Shown here piece after piece: positions 51,411 through 61,265 of a stretch of DNA of 64,000 bases. The notes under the pieces are model-generated. The model had not been told where the DNA came from. It saw only the letters and a program-made list of their open reading frames with translations, and searched no databases. The position numbers and the translations under genes are program-made. How positions within the stretch are numbered: position 1 is the stretch's first letter; each line of letters starts with the position of its first letter. The DNA comes from Bog-756 sp963769905 (lineage in GTDB: Bacteria; Actinomycetota; Acidimicrobiia; Acidimicrobiales; RAAP-2): contig CAVYNG010000002.1 in NCBI GenBank assembly GCA_963769905.1, forward strand, positions 1,798,001 through 1,862,000, in the 5' to 3' direction.

Positions 51411-52658
51411 TCAGAACAGCGCGTCGACGAACTCGACCGGATCGAAGTCGACCAGGTCGCCGACGCCCTCTCCGAGGCCGACCAGCTTGACCGGCAGGCC
51501 GAGCTCGCGCTCGATGGCGACGACGATCCCGCCCTTGGCCGTCCCGTCGAGCTTGGTGAGGACGACGCCGGTCACGTCGACCGCCTCGAGGAACACCCTG
51601 GCCTGGGTGAGCCCGTTCTGTCCGGTGGTCGCGTCGAGGACCAGCAATACCTCGACCACTCGTCCCGGAGGACGGTCGGCCACCCGGCGCACCTTCTTCA
51701 GCTCCTCGATGAGGTTGACCTTGTTGTGAAGCCGACCGGCGGTGTCGGCCAGCACCACCGCGTGTCCTCTCGACGCAGCCCGCTGCACGGCGTCGAAGAC
51801 GACCGAGCCGGGGTCGCCTCCTTCCGAACCTCGGACGATGTCCGCACCGGTACGGGTCGCCCAGGTCGCGAGCTGCTCGCCCGCCGCGGCGCGGAATGTG
51901 TCGGCCGCCGCCAGGAGCACCTTGCTCCCCGAGGCCGAGAGGCGGTTGGCGACCTTTCCGACGGTGGTCGTCTTCCCGACGCCGTTGACACCGACGAAGA
52001 GCCAGACGTCGACCGAACCGGCGTCGACCGAACCGGCTTCCCCCGAACCGGCATCTGTGGTGTCGAGCGAGGCGCGCCGTCCGTCGACGCTCGACAGCAT
52101 CGACACCAAATCGGCCTTCAGCGCGTCGACCAGCGCGTCGGGACCGCCGATCTCGCCGCTGGCCACCCTCGTACGGAGTCCCGAGAGAAGGGCGTCGGTG
52201 GACTTCACCCCCACGTCGGCCCGGATGAGCGCCTCTTCGAGATCGTCCCAGGTCGCCGCGTCGACCCGGGCCCTCGACCGGATCGACCCGATATAACCGG
52301 AGATGAGACCCCTGGCCTTGCCCAGTCGGCCGCGATACGTGACGGGTTCCGGCGGGGCGGCCGGCTCGGGGGGTGCAACCGGCGCGGGCGGTGCAGCCGC
52401 CTCGGCCGGGGCTGCCGCCTCGGGAGCAGCCGGCGCCGCAGCCGGCGCTGCCGGCTCGGTGACGGTGGTCGGCGTCGCAATCGGCTCGGCGACCGCCGTG
52501 CCCGATCCGGACGCCGCAGTGGGTCCGGGTGCGCCTCCGGAATGGCGGGGGCGTAGGAGGACGCCCACCGTGACCCCTGCTGCCACGACGAGGACCGGAA
52601 TTCCGACCCCGAGACCGATCGCGAGATCGGACGCCACGACCAGCGCGGTACCGGTCAC
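51411..52658 (-). CDS. ftsY: Signal recognition particle receptor FtsY
   Basis: 415 aa. An N-terminal membrane segment (LGVGIPVLVVAAGVTVGVLL) and a long Ala/Pro-rich linker precede the NG domain: GVNGVGKTTTVGKVA, AAADTFRAAAGEQL, DTAGRLHNK, TKLDGTAKGG. An N-terminal membrane helix is typical of actinobacterial FtsY. Its GTG start overlaps the smc stop by 4 bp. Confidence 0.96.
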   Translation of the reverse strand: MTGTALVVASDLAIGLGVGIPVLVVAAGVTVGVLLRPRHSGGAPGPTAASGSGTAVAEPIATPTTVTEPAAPAAAPAAPEAAAPAEAAAPPAPVAPPEPAAPPEPVTYRGRLGKARGLISGYIGSIRSRARVDAATWDDLEEALIRADVGVKSTDALLSGLRTRVASGEIGGPDALVDALKADLVSMLSSVDGRRASLDTTDAGSGEAGSVDAGSVDVWLFVGVNGVGKTTTVGKVANRLSASGSKVLLAAADTFRAAAGEQLATWATRTGADIVRGSEGGDPGSVVFDAVQRAASRGHAVVLADTAGRLHNKVNLIEELKKVRRVADRPPGRVVEVLLVLDATTGQNGLTQARVFLEAVDVTGVVLTKLDGTAKGGIVVAIERELGLPVKLVGLGEGVGDLVDFDPVEFVDALF

Positions 52659-55600
52659 GGCTCGGGGTTGCCGACGCGTTCGGCGCCGGCCAGCCGGTCG
52701 CCGAACGGATCATGCGGAAGATCGTCTGCACCGGGCACTCCTGGCCCGGCGCTGGGCGCGACGCCGGCGGCCTCCCCGAATGCGCCGTCCGACGTCCTGC
52801 CGAGGAGCTGGTCGGGTTCCGTCTCGCCACGTTGGCGGGGGACCTTCTGGCTCACCACCTTGGACGAGCCTCCCGGTGCCATCGTCACGCCGTAGAGCGC
52901 GTCGGCTGCCTCCATCGTGCGCTTCTGGTGGCTCACGATGATGAGCTGGGCCTCCTCGCGGAATTCGTGCACGAGTGCGAGGAACCGCATGAGGTTCACG
53001 TCGTCGAGCGCGGCCTCCACCTCGTCCATCAGGTAGAAGGGCGAGGGGCGACTCCGGAAGACTGCGAACAGGTAGGCCATCGCGACGAGCGAACGCTCGC
53101 CGCCCGACAGGAGCGAGAGTCGTCTCACGTTCCGGCCGGCCGGCCGCACCTCGACCTCGACGCCGGTATCGAGGAGGTTCTCCGGATCGGTCAGCGACAG
53201 GCGACCGGTGCCTCCCGGGAAGAGCGAGGTGACCAGATTGGAGAAGTGCTCGTTGACGTCGGCGAAGGCGACCGCGAACACCTGCATGATCTCGTCGTCG
53301 AGGGTCCGGATCACCTGGTGGAGCTCGCGGCGCGCGCGACGGACGTCGTCCACCTGCTCCTCGAGGAAACGGTGCCGTTCACCGAGCTCGGTGAGCTCGT
53401 CGAGCGCCAGCGGGTTGACCGGGCCGATTGCCGCGATCTCGGATTCGAGCTGCTCGGCCCGCGCCGCGATCTCGACGTCTTCTGGCAGGTCCGGACGCCT
53501 CGCCGCCAAGGCCTCCTCCGGCGTCGCGCCGAGCTCGCGGCGAAGTCCTTCGACGACCGACTCACGCCGGATCGCGGACTCGACGAGGACGACTTCGATC
53601 TCCTGACGACGGGAACGTGCGTCGGTGAGCTCTTGGTCGGTCGCGGTCCTCCGCCGACGGAGCTCCTCCAGCTTCACCCCACCGGCACGCACCGCTTCAC
53701 GCTGCTGCCGATGGCGGGCGCGGAGCTCGTCGAGCGCGACCTCGAGCACGTCCTGGGCCGACACGACGAGGGCGAGCAGTCGCCCGACGGTGTTCGCGTG
53801 GGTCTCGAGCCGTTCGCGCCGCGCCGCGGCTTCGCGCCGTTCCTCGGCGTGGCCGGTCAGGCGACGCTCGACCTCTGCCAGGCGCTCGGCCAGCACTCGC
53901 CTCCGCTCGAGGATCCCGGCCGATCGGACTTCCCAGTCACTGCGGCGCGCGGTGACCGAAGCGATCTCCTCGTCGATGCGACGGCGCTCCTCACGAGCTC
54001 CCTCGACTCGTTCCGCGGCGTTGACCGTCGCCTCGTCGAGGCCGGGGAGCGCGGCGACAAGATCGGCTGCCCGTGCGGCGTCACGGGTGATCCGCTCTTC
54101 GACCTCGGACCGGTCACGCAGGATCTCCTCGAGCTCCACGCCGAGCGGCGCCCGCTCGTCCGCGACTCGCAGGCGCCCTGCCCGCGCCGTCTGGCGCGCG
54201 AGCTCGTTCCGATCGTCGGCGCGGACCGCCTCGACCGCGGCCTGTCGCGAGCTCTCTGCGGCAGCCTGCGCGGTTGCACGTTCCTCGGCCGCGCGCGCGG
54301 CCGCCGACCGGGCCGCTTCGGCCCGAGCGCGCGCCTCGTCGACCAGCGCCGCGGTCACGATGGCCCCGGCCGCGCGCACCCGCCAGCCGGTCGACGAAAA
54401 GCGATCGCCCTCGCGGGTCACGACCACCAGATCGGGCCGCGACAGTGCGACGTCGATCGCCTCGGACCAACCGCGCACGGCACAGCACGCGCCGGCGAGC
54501 AGCGTGTCGAGCACCACGTCGAGGCCGGCGACGTTGGCCCCTGCGCGTGGGCGCACGTGGTTCCGGATCGGCTCCGCTCCCGGGGGCAGGTCTCCCGCGC
54601 CAGGCCGTGAGTTGGCCGATCCGGTGAGCGCGAGCACAGCTCCGGGCGCGCCGTCGCGTCGAAGGCGCGAGAGGGCCGCTCGTGCGGGCTCGCTGCCCGC
54701 CACGACGACCGCAGCGAGCGCGGCACCGGCAGCCGCCTCGAAGGCCTCCTCCCAGCCGCTGTCGACGTCCACCAGGTCGAAGAGGGTGCCGACCACTCCG
54801 TCGATCCCGGCGAGCAGCTCGGCGGACGCTCCCCCTCGGGCCTCGTCGAGAGCGCGCTCGAGCGCGTCGGCACGGGCCACCGAGCGCGCGTGGTCCTGCT
54901 CGGCTTCGCGCAGGGCCTCCTCGGCGCGCTCGAGACCCTCCACCGCAGTCCGGTGCGCAGCTTCGGCGTCGGCGACCGCCGCTTGCAGACGGTGCCGTTC
55001 CTGCTCGTGCTCGGCCACACGCTCGGTGAGCTCGTGCTCCTGGCCCTCGAGTGCCGCGGCTCGGCGCTCTGCTGCGGCGAGGCGGCCTGCAAGCTGGTCG
55101 AGGGTTCGCCGGTCCCGCTCGAGCGAGTGCTCGAGCGAGGCGAGCTGGGCCCGCGCCGTCGCCAGCGCCTCGTCCGCGCTTCGGAGCTCGCCGCCGTCGC
55201 CCCACGCGGAGAGGTGCGCCTCGAGCTCCCGACTCACTGCGGCCTCGACGACTGCCAGCTCGTCCTGTTCGGGCGCGAGGCCCTGCTCGTCACGATCGGT
55301 CGCCGCGAGCTCCTCGGTGAGTCGCGCGCCCTCGGCCTCGAGGGTCGAGACGACGTCGGCGTCCGCGGCCGCGTCGAGCGCGCGTGCAAGAGAGCGCTGA
55401 CGCTCTCTCAACACACCGGCGAGACCCCGGGCCCGCTCGACCATCCCCTCTGCCCGGGCGAGGGAGGCGGCGAGATCGGACTCCCGCTCGGCCGACAACT
55501 CGTCGGCCGTCCTCGCCGAGTCGGCGTCGAGCTGCGCCAACGCGGACCCGAGCTCCTCCTCGGCGACACGAAGCCCCGCCTGGAGCCGTTCGCCCTCGCC

Positions 55601-56323
55601 GCGGCGATCGTCGAGGGTCCGGAGCTCGGTTCCCCCGACGTAGAGACGCACTGCCCGCAGCTCCTCGGCGAGGCCCGCGTACGAGCGGGCCGCGGCCGCC
55701 TGGCGCTCGAGGGGGCGGATCTGACGCTTCACCTCCCGCACCAGGTCGAAGAGGCGCTCGAGGTTCTCTTCGGTCGCGGCAAGGCGCCGCTCCGCCCGCT
55801 CGCGCCGCCGCCGGTGCTTGAGGACGCCCGCCGCCTCCTCGATGACCGCGCGCCGGTCTTCAGGGCGCGCTTCCAAGACCGCGTCGAGGTGGCCCTGGCT
55901 GATGATCACGTGCTGCTGCCGGCCGACACCGGTGTCGGAGAGGAGCTCTTGGATGTCGAGGAGCCGGCAGGGTGCCCCGTTGATCGCGTACTCGCTGTCC
56001 CCCGAGCGGAAGAGGGTCCGGGTGATGGTCAGCTCGGCGAGATCGGTAGCCAGTTTGCCGGCGCTGTTGTCGATGGTCAGGCTCACCTCGGCCCGGCCGA
56101 GGGCGGGCCGCTGCGAGCTCCCGGCGAAGATGACGTCTTCCATCCGCGCCGAACGCAGGGTGCGCGGTCCCTGGGCACCCAACACCCACGCCACGGCGTC
56201 GACCACGTTCGACTTGCCACTGCCGTTCGGCCCCACCACGACGGTGACACCCGGCTCGAACTCGAGCAAGGCCGGGTCGGCGAATGACTTGAAACCCTTG
56301 ACCGTCAGCGACTTCAAGAACAC
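52655..56323 (-). CDS. smc: Chromosome segregation protein SMC
   Basis: 1222 aa. Walker A GPNGSGKSNVVDAVAWVLG near the N-terminus, two long coiled coils (about residues 170-490 and 660-1000) around a hinge, and C-terminal signature LLSGGERSLVAMAYLFA with Walker B YLMDEVEAALDDVN. SMC with ScpA and ScpB condenses and separates chromosomes. GTG 56323; TAGGGT ends 9 nt upstream. Downstream ftsY overlaps by 4 bp. Between smc and mutM 136 bp show no gene. Confidence 0.97.
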   Translation of the reverse strand: MFLKSLTVKGFKSFADPALLEFEPGVTVVVGPNGSGKSNVVDAVAWVLGAQGPRTLRSARMEDVIFAGSSQRPALGRAEVSLTIDNSAGKLATDLAELTITRTLFRSGDSEYAINGAPCRLLDIQELLSDTGVGRQQHVIISQGHLDAVLEARPEDRRAVIEEAAGVLKHRRRRERAERRLAATEENLERLFDLVREVKRQIRPLERQAAAARSYAGLAEELRAVRLYVGGTELRTLDDRRGEGERLQAGLRVAEEELGSALAQLDADSARTADELSAERESDLAASLARAEGMVERARGLAGVLRERQRSLARALDAAADADVVSTLEAEGARLTEELAATDRDEQGLAPEQDELAVVEAAVSRELEAHLSAWGDGGELRSADEALATARAQLASLEHSLERDRRTLDQLAGRLAAAERRAAALEGQEHELTERVAEHEQERHRLQAAVADAEAAHRTAVEGLERAEEALREAEQDHARSVARADALERALDEARGGASAELLAGIDGVVGTLFDLVDVDSGWEEAFEAAAGAALAAVVVAGSEPARAALSRLRRDGAPGAVLALTGSANSRPGAGDLPPGAEPIRNHVRPRAGANVAGLDVVLDTLLAGACCAVRGWSEAIDVALSRPDLVVVTREGDRFSSTGWRVRAAGAIVTAALVDEARARAEAARSAAARAAEERATAQAAAESSRQAAVEAVRADDRNELARQTARAGRLRVADERAPLGVELEEILRDRSEVEERITRDAARAADLVAALPGLDEATVNAAERVEGAREERRRIDEEIASVTARRSDWEVRSAGILERRRVLAERLAEVERRLTGHAEERREAAARRERLETHANTVGRLLALVVSAQDVLEVALDELRARHRQQREAVRAGGVKLEELRRRRTATDQELTDARSRRQEIEVVLVESAIRRESVVEGLRRELGATPEEALAARRPDLPEDVEIAARAEQLESEIAAIGPVNPLALDELTELGERHRFLEEQVDDVRRARRELHQVIRTLDDEIMQVFAVAFADVNEHFSNLVTSLFPGGTGRLSLTDPENLLDTGVEVEVRPAGRNVRRLSLLSGGERSLVAMAYLFAVFRSRPSPFYLMDEVEAALDDVNLMRFLALVHEFREEAQLIIVSHQKRTMEAADALYGVTMAPGGSSKVVSQKVPRQRGETEPDQLLGRTSDGAFGEAAGVAPSAGPGVPGADDLPHDPFGDRLAGAERVGNPEP

Positions 56324-56459
56324 CGGGCGCTCACCCTATCGGTAGGTGTGTGCTGACGCGAGGTTCTCCGATCGGACCAGGCAGCAGGCCAGCCAGGGCC
56401 GAGGCATCGAAGCCGTCCAGCGAAACCGGGCGGAGCAAACGGGAAACGAGACCCGTCGG

Positions 56460-57302
56460 TCAGACTTGGCAGTGTTCGCAGAAGTAGGTGGACCGCCCCC
56501 CGGACTTGACGCGCACGATGGTGGACCTGCAGCGGCGGCACGCCTGGCCTTCGCGGTCGTAGGCCTGGTGCTGGTCCTGAAAGTCCCCGACCTCGCCGAA
56601 GAGGTCGCGGTACTGCTCGTCCGCGAGGGACGAGCCGCGCCGCTTGACCGCTTCGGCCAGCGTCTCGACCATCGCCCGGTAGAGGCGCCGCACCTCCTGC
56701 GAAGAGAGCGAGTCCGAAGCCCGGTCGTAACGAAGACCGGCCGCGAAGAGGATCTCGTCCGCGTACATGTTGCCGATCCCCGCGACGAACTCCTGATCCA
56801 TGAGCAGGGCCTTCAGCCCGCCCTTGTGCGCCGCGAGCAGTACCCAGAACTTCTCCCAGCTCATGACGTCCTCGAGCGGGTCGAACCCGAGATGTGCGAG
56901 CTCGGGGAGCGCCGGCTTGCCCTCCTCGGGCGCCGCCGAGACGAACAGCTCGCCGAAGGTCCGAGGATCGACGAAGCGCAGCTGGCCGCCCTGGGTGAAC
57001 GTGATCACCGCGTGGGTGTGGGGAGCCTTTGGCTCCTTCACGCTCTTCACCCGCTGCAGCTGGCCGCTCATGCCGAGGTGGACTACCAGGGTCGCGCCGT
57101 CGTCGAGGCCGAGCAGCAGGTACTTTCCGGCGCGGTCGATCGACTTGATCGAATGGCCCTCCAGCTGGGAGCGAAACTGCTTGGCACTCGGGTGGCGCCT
57201 CACCGTGCGCCCGTTTCGCACCTCCACCGACTTGATCTTCCGGCCTACGACCTCGCCCTGGAGGTCCCGCCGAATCGTCTCGACTTCGGGAAGCTCAGGC
57301 AT
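56460..57302 (-). CDS. mutM: Formamidopyrimidine-DNA glycosylase
   Basis: 280 aa. The catalytic N-terminus MPELPEVETIRRDL is intact; the H2TH region reads LMDQEFVAGIGNMYADEILF; the zinc finger is CRRCRSTIVRVKSGGRSTYFC. The enzyme removes 8-oxoguanine from DNA. ATG 57302 overlaps the rnc end by 8 bp; GGGG lies just upstream. Confidence 0.96.
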   Translation of the reverse strand: MPELPEVETIRRDLQGEVVGRKIKSVEVRNGRTVRRHPSAKQFRSQLEGHSIKSIDRAGKYLLLGLDDGATLVVHLGMSGQLQRVKSVKEPKAPHTHAVITFTQGGQLRFVDPRTFGELFVSAAPEEGKPALPELAHLGFDPLEDVMSWEKFWVLLAAHKGGLKALLMDQEFVAGIGNMYADEILFAAGLRYDRASDSLSSQEVRRLYRAMVETLAEAVKRRGSSLADEQYRDLFGEVGDFQDQHQAYDREGQACRRCRSTIVRVKSGGRSTYFCEHCQV

Positions 57303-58023
57303 CCCCCCTGCCTTTCTCCACTTCCAGTGACCCGCAGGCCGCCCGGGCCGCGACCTGTTCGGCGTCCTTCTTGGACCTCCCCTCACCGCTGCCGAGTCGC
57401 TGACCGGCAACGTACACCGTGGCCAAATACCTCCGGGCGTGATCGGGGCCGAAGCCCTCGACGTCGTAGTGGGGGACGCCGCGCCCGAGGCGCACTGCCT
57501 CCTCTTGGAGACGGCTCTTGTGGTCGGACTCACCCGGCTCGCCGACGGCCGCGGCGATCCGATCGCCGAGCAGCGAAAGGATCATCCGCCGGGCCTCTTC
57601 GAGGCCGCCGTCGAGGTAGACCGCACCGATCACCGCCTCGGTGGCGTCCGCGAGGATCGACTCCTTCGCCCGCCCCCCCGACTGGTCCTCCCCGCGACCC
57701 AACTGGAGGTGTGCCGCAATGCCGAGCTCGAGGGCGATCGCGGCAAGGGCCCTCGTGTTGACCACCGAGGCGCGGACCTTGGACATGGCGCCGTCGGATA
57801 GCTCCGGGTAGCTCCTATAGGTGTGCTCGGCGACCACCAGGCCGAGCACGGCATCACCCAGGAACTCGAGCCGCTCGTTGGAGTCGGACTCCCCCTCTTC
57901 GGCACACCACGATCGGTGGGCGAGGGCCTGGTCCAGCAGCTCAGGCTCGGTGAATAGGTAATCGATCTTCTCGGCCAGCCATCCCTGGCCGGCCGAGGCG
58001 TCTTGGTCGGATGCGGGCGCCAT
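57295..58023 (-). CDS. rnc: Ribonuclease III
   Basis: 242 aa. The signature NERLEFLGDAVLGLVVAEH carries the catalytic Glu and Asp; LADATEAVIGAVYLDGG is the second acidic site; a C-terminal dsRNA-binding domain ends RSKKDAEQVAARAACGSLE. It processes rRNA and structured RNAs. The ATG lies 8 bp after acpP; mutM overlaps its end. Confidence 0.96.
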   Translation of the reverse strand: MAPASDQDASAGQGWLAEKIDYLFTEPELLDQALAHRSWCAEEGESDSNERLEFLGDAVLGLVVAEHTYRSYPELSDGAMSKVRASVVNTRALAAIALELGIAAHLQLGRGEDQSGGRAKESILADATEAVIGAVYLDGGLEEARRMILSLLGDRIAAAVGEPGESDHKSRLQEEAVRLGRGVPHYDVEGFGPDHARRYLATVYVAGQRLGSGEGRSKKDAEQVAARAACGSLEVEKGRGDA

Positions 58024-58031
58024 AGGGCGCG

Positions 58032-58328
58032 TCAGGACCCTCCCAGCTTGGCGTAGACGTAGTCGACGGCGTCTCGCACCGTGCGGAGCTCCTCCAAGTC
58101 CTCGTCCTCGATCCGGAACCCCACCGCCCGCTCGCCGAGATCCTCCTCCAGACCTTCGACCAGCTCGATCACGGCCAGAGAGTCGGCGTCGAGGTCCTCG
58201 GAGAACGACGAGGACTCCTTGACCGCCGACGGCTCGATCTCGAGGATGTCCGCGAGCAGGTCGCGGATGAGGTCGAAGACCTGTTGACGGTCGATGGGAC
58301 CCTGCTCGACGTGGGTCTCTGCGGGCAC
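58032..58328 (-). CDS. acpP: Acyl carrier protein
   Basis: 98 aa, acidic. The phosphopantetheine attachment is the Ser in DLDADSLAVIELVEGLE, with LADILEIEPSAVKESSSF before it. It is somewhat longer than E. coli AcpP (77 aa) at the N-terminus. AGGAGA lies upstream of ATG 58328. It forms an operon with rnc and mutM. Its leader has two 10-bp repeats. Confidence 0.93.
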   Translation of the reverse strand: MPAETHVEQGPIDRQQVFDLIRDLLADILEIEPSAVKESSSFSEDLDADSLAVIELVEGLEEDLGERAVGFRIEDEDLEELRTVRDAVDYVYAKLGGS

Positions 58329-58350
58329 GGCGTCTCCTGTGGCTCACGAA

Positions 58351-58376
58351 CCGGACCGGGTCGCTCCCGGACCGGG
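58351..58376. promoter_or_regulatory. 10-bp direct repeat in the acpP leader
   Basis: CCGGACCGGG occurs at 58351-58360 and 58367-58376, 16 bp apart from start to start, between a TATCAT -10 candidate (58394-58399, minus strand) and the acpP ATG. It could be an operator for a fatty-acid regulator. Confidence 0.35.
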
Positions 58377-58492
58377 CTCCCCGGCAGGCGCAGATGATAC
58401 CGGACGGGGGCATTCTCCCAGCCCGACCGCATGAGCAGCCGGATGAGCGACTCATTGACCACAGAGCGTGAGAAATACCTGGAAAGGGTTCG

Positions 58493-58885
58493 TCAGTCCG
58501 GAGTGTTGACCAGGCTCCGCGCAGCCATGGTGAGGTACTCGAGCAGCTCCTGCTCGTCCTCGGCCTCCATGCCGCTGTCCCTCACCGCCTCGGTCATGTG
58601 CCCGAGCCACGCCTCTGCCTCCGGCGTGCCGATCGCAAAGCGGGCGTGTCGCATTCGGAGGCGGGGATGGCCGCGCAGCTCGCTGTAGGTCGTGGGCCCG
58701 CCCCAGAACTGCACGAGGAACAGCGAAAAGTGAGCCTTCGCCTCGGTCAGGTCGTCCGGGAACATGTGGGCGAGCAGCGGATCGGTGGCCACCTCGTCGT
58801 AGAACCGGTCGACGAGATCGGTGAAGAACGCCTCCCCGCCCCATCGCTCGTACGGGGTGCCTTCCTTCTTGCGCCCGATCCTCAT
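58493..58885 (-). CDS. glbO: Truncated haemoglobin, group II (GlbO type)
   Basis: 130 aa 2-on-2 globin. DLVDRFYDEVATDPLLAHMFP covers helices A-B, QFWGGPTTYSELRGHPRLRMRH includes the proximal His region (HPRLRMRHARF), and the C-terminus is EAWLGHMTEAV. GlbO binds O2 in Actinobacteria. ATG 58885 has GAGGAAG 7 nt upstream and a TACAGT -10 at 58906-58911. It lies divergent from the acyl-CoA dehydrogenase gene. Confidence 0.92.
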   Translation of the reverse strand: MRIGRKKEGTPYERWGGEAFFTDLVDRFYDEVATDPLLAHMFPDDLTEAKAHFSLFLVQFWGGPTTYSELRGHPRLRMRHARFAIGTPEAEAWLGHMTEAVRDSGMEAEDEQELLEYLTMAARSLVNTPD

Positions 58886-58975
58886 GTGCGCTTCCTCACA
58901 CTCCGACTGTAGACGGGCCTCGGATAGCCTCATCGCGAGCGGACAGCCTGATCGGGAGCCGCCGGGAGGTGCGCG

Positions 58976-60205
58976 GTGTTCGAATGGTCGGAGGAGCAGC
59001 TGATGGTCCGCGACGCCGTCCGGCGCTTCGTCGAGGCCGAAGTGGTCCCTCATATCGACGAGCTCGAACACGGCGATCTTCCCCCCTACGACATCATTCG
59101 GAAGCTGTACACCACCTTCGGCATGGACCAGCTCGCACGCGATCGGTTCGCGAAGCAGCTCTCCGCAGACGCCGACGGGGAGGGCGACGCCAACGGGTCG
59201 CGCCGCGGCAGGGGCGCCGGTGCGGCCGCGATGACGCTCATCCCGATCATCGAGCTCTGCCACTACTGCCCGGGCATCGTCACGGCCATGGGCGTCAGCC
59301 TCGGCCTCGCCGGCGGCACGATCATGAGACAGGGGACCCGCGCCCAGCGAGAGCGGTGGGCTCTCGACCTCCTCACGACCGAGAAGGTCGGTGCGTGGGC
59401 GATCACCGAGCCCAACTCGGGTTCCGACGCACTGGGCGGCATGCGCGCGACGGCGCGCCGGGACGGCGACGAATACATTCTCAGCGGGAACAAGACCTTC
59501 ATCACCAACGGCCCCTACGCCGACACCATCGTCTTCTACGCCAAGCTCGACGACGGGTCCGACGTCTCGCTCCGCGACCGTCGGGTGCTCACTTTCGTGC
59601 TCGAGAAGGGCATGGAGGGACTCGAACAGTCGCCGCCGTTCCGCAAGATGGGTCTCCACTCCTCCCCTACCGGAGAGCTCTTCCTCACCGACGTGAGGGT
59701 GGGGAGGGAGCACCTGCTCGGGGAGTCCGAAGAGGGACGCGGCTCGGACGGACGTGACTCGGCGAAGGGCAACTTCGTCACCGAGCGGGCTGGGGTCGCC
59801 GCCATGTCGCTCGGGCTGATCGAGGAGTGTCTCAAGCTCTCCGTCGAATACGCGAAGAACCGCATGCTCTGGGGCCAGCCGATCGCGACCCGCCAGCTGA
59901 TCCAGCTCAAGCTCGCCCGCATGGAAGTCGCCCGCCTCAACGTCGAGAACCTGGTCTTCCGTCACATCGAGCTGTCCGAGGCCGGGAAGAGCCTCACCCT
60001 CGCCGAGGCGTCCGCGATGAAGCTCTACTCGGCGCAAGCTGCCACGGACGTGGCGATGGAGGCGGTGCAGCTCTTCGGGGGGAACGGCTACATGTCCGAA
60101 TTCCGGGTCGAACAACTAGCACGCGACGCCAAGGTCTTCCAGATCTACGCGGGCACCGACGAGATCCAGATCACCCACATCGCGAAGGACCTGCTCGAGC
60201 GGTAG
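58976..60205 (+). CDS. Acyl-CoA dehydrogenase
   Basis: 409 aa. The middle domain has WAITEPNSGSDALGGMRAT and FITNGPYADTIVFYAK; the C-terminus has LFGGNGYMSEFRVEQLARDA and IYAGTDEIQITHIAKDLL. A Gly/Arg-rich insertion lies around residues 65-80 (DADGEGDANGSRRGRGAG). The enzyme is an FAD flavoprotein that makes enoyl-CoA; chain preference is unknown. GTG 58976 has GGGAGG 6 nt upstream. It is the only plus-strand gene in the right-hand core block. Confidence 0.92.
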   Translation: MFEWSEEQLMVRDAVRRFVEAEVVPHIDELEHGDLPPYDIIRKLYTTFGMDQLARDRFAKQLSADADGEGDANGSRRGRGAGAAAMTLIPIIELCHYCPGIVTAMGVSLGLAGGTIMRQGTRAQRERWALDLLTTEKVGAWAITEPNSGSDALGGMRATARRDGDEYILSGNKTFITNGPYADTIVFYAKLDDGSDVSLRDRRVLTFVLEKGMEGLEQSPPFRKMGLHSSPTGELFLTDVRVGREHLLGESEEGRGSDGRDSAKGNFVTERAGVAAMSLGLIEECLKLSVEYAKNRMLWGQPIATRQLIQLKLARMEVARLNVENLVFRHIELSEAGKSLTLAEASAMKLYSAQAATDVAMEAVQLFGGNGYMSEFRVEQLARDAKVFQIYAGTDEIQITHIAKDLLER

Positions 60206-60227
60206 TCCTCGCCAGACGGCGAGGGGG

Positions 60228-61265
60228 TCAGCCGGCCGGAACCGCCTCGCGCACCGAGGCCGCCACATCCTCGACCAGCCCCGCGATGGCGAGATCGTGG
60301 GCCACGCCGACCGCGTTGGCGATCGCCGCGGCGGACGACGAGCCGTGGCTGATCACGCAGACCCCGTCGATACCGAGGAGCATCGCACCGCCGGTGCTGT
60401 CGGGATCGAGCGTCGCCGCGAGCGGTAGGAGATAAGGGAGGAGGCGCTCTGCGATGCCGACGACCTCGGGTTGCCCGAACACGTCGGTGAGCGCGCCCAT
60501 GAGGAACTTCAGCGATCCTTCCAGGGTCTTCAGCGCGACATTGCCGGTGAACCCGTCGGTCACGATCACGTCGGCCAGCCCCTTGAAGAAGTCGCGGCCC
60601 TCGACGTTCCCGACGAAGTCGAGACCGTCGCCACCACTGCCGTCCGCAAGGAGCGCGTGGGTCTCCTTCACCAGGGGTGTCCCCTTCGAGGGCTCCTCGC
60701 CGATCGACAAGATGGCGACCCGAGGACGTTCGACCCCGTATCGCCGCCGGGTGTAGGCGGCTCCCATCTGCGCGAACTGCACGAGCATCGCCGGCGAACA
60801 CTCGGTGTTGGCTCCCGCGTCGAGCATCACCGTCGGCCAGGCTCGCTCGAGGTTGGGGATCGGAGTGGCGATGGCCGGCCGTTGCACCCCCGGCAGGCGC
60901 CCCATCCGGAGGAGCGCAGACGCCATGGTCGCGCCGGTGTTGCCGGCGGACACCATTGCCATCGCCCTTCCGTCTCTCACGGCTTCGGCGGCACGGACCA
61001 ACGACGCGTCCTTCTTGCGGCGAACCCCCTGCGCGGGGTCGTCCTCCATGCCGATGACCTCGCCTGCCTCGATGACCGGGAGGTCGCCGGTGTCGCCCAT
61101 CACCGCGGACCTGCCCACCAGGGCGACCGCGATACCGCGGTCCGCTGCGACCGCGCGCGCCCCGGCCACGATCTCCTCGGGCGCCCTGTCCCCTCCCATC
61201 GCGTCGACCGCGACCGGCAGCGCCGCGAACGCCTCGCCGGTCGGCCGTGCCGCGCCTCGTGCCAC
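60228..61265 (-). CDS. plsX: Phosphate acyltransferase PlsX
   Basis: 345 aa. VAVDAMGGDRAPEEIVAGA starts the fold; MVSAGNTGATMASALLRMG, LDAGANTECSPAMLVQFA, VTDGFTGNVALKTLEGS and HGSSSAAAIANAV are family motifs. It makes acyl-phosphate from acyl-ACP for phospholipid synthesis. The GTG start overlaps the rpmF stop by 1 nt (TAGTG). Usual neighbours fabD and fabF are absent. Confidence 0.96.
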   Translation of the reverse strand: MARGAARPTGEAFAALPVAVDAMGGDRAPEEIVAGARAVAADRGIAVALVGRSAVMGDTGDLPVIEAGEVIGMEDDPAQGVRRKKDASLVRAAEAVRDGRAMAMVSAGNTGATMASALLRMGRLPGVQRPAIATPIPNLERAWPTVMLDAGANTECSPAMLVQFAQMGAAYTRRRYGVERPRVAILSIGEEPSKGTPLVKETHALLADGSGGDGLDFVGNVEGRDFFKGLADVIVTDGFTGNVALKTLEGSLKFLMGALTDVFGQPEVVGIAERLLPYLLPLAATLDPDSTGGAMLLGIDGVCVISHGSSSAAAIANAVGVAHDLAIAGLVEDVAASVREAVPAG

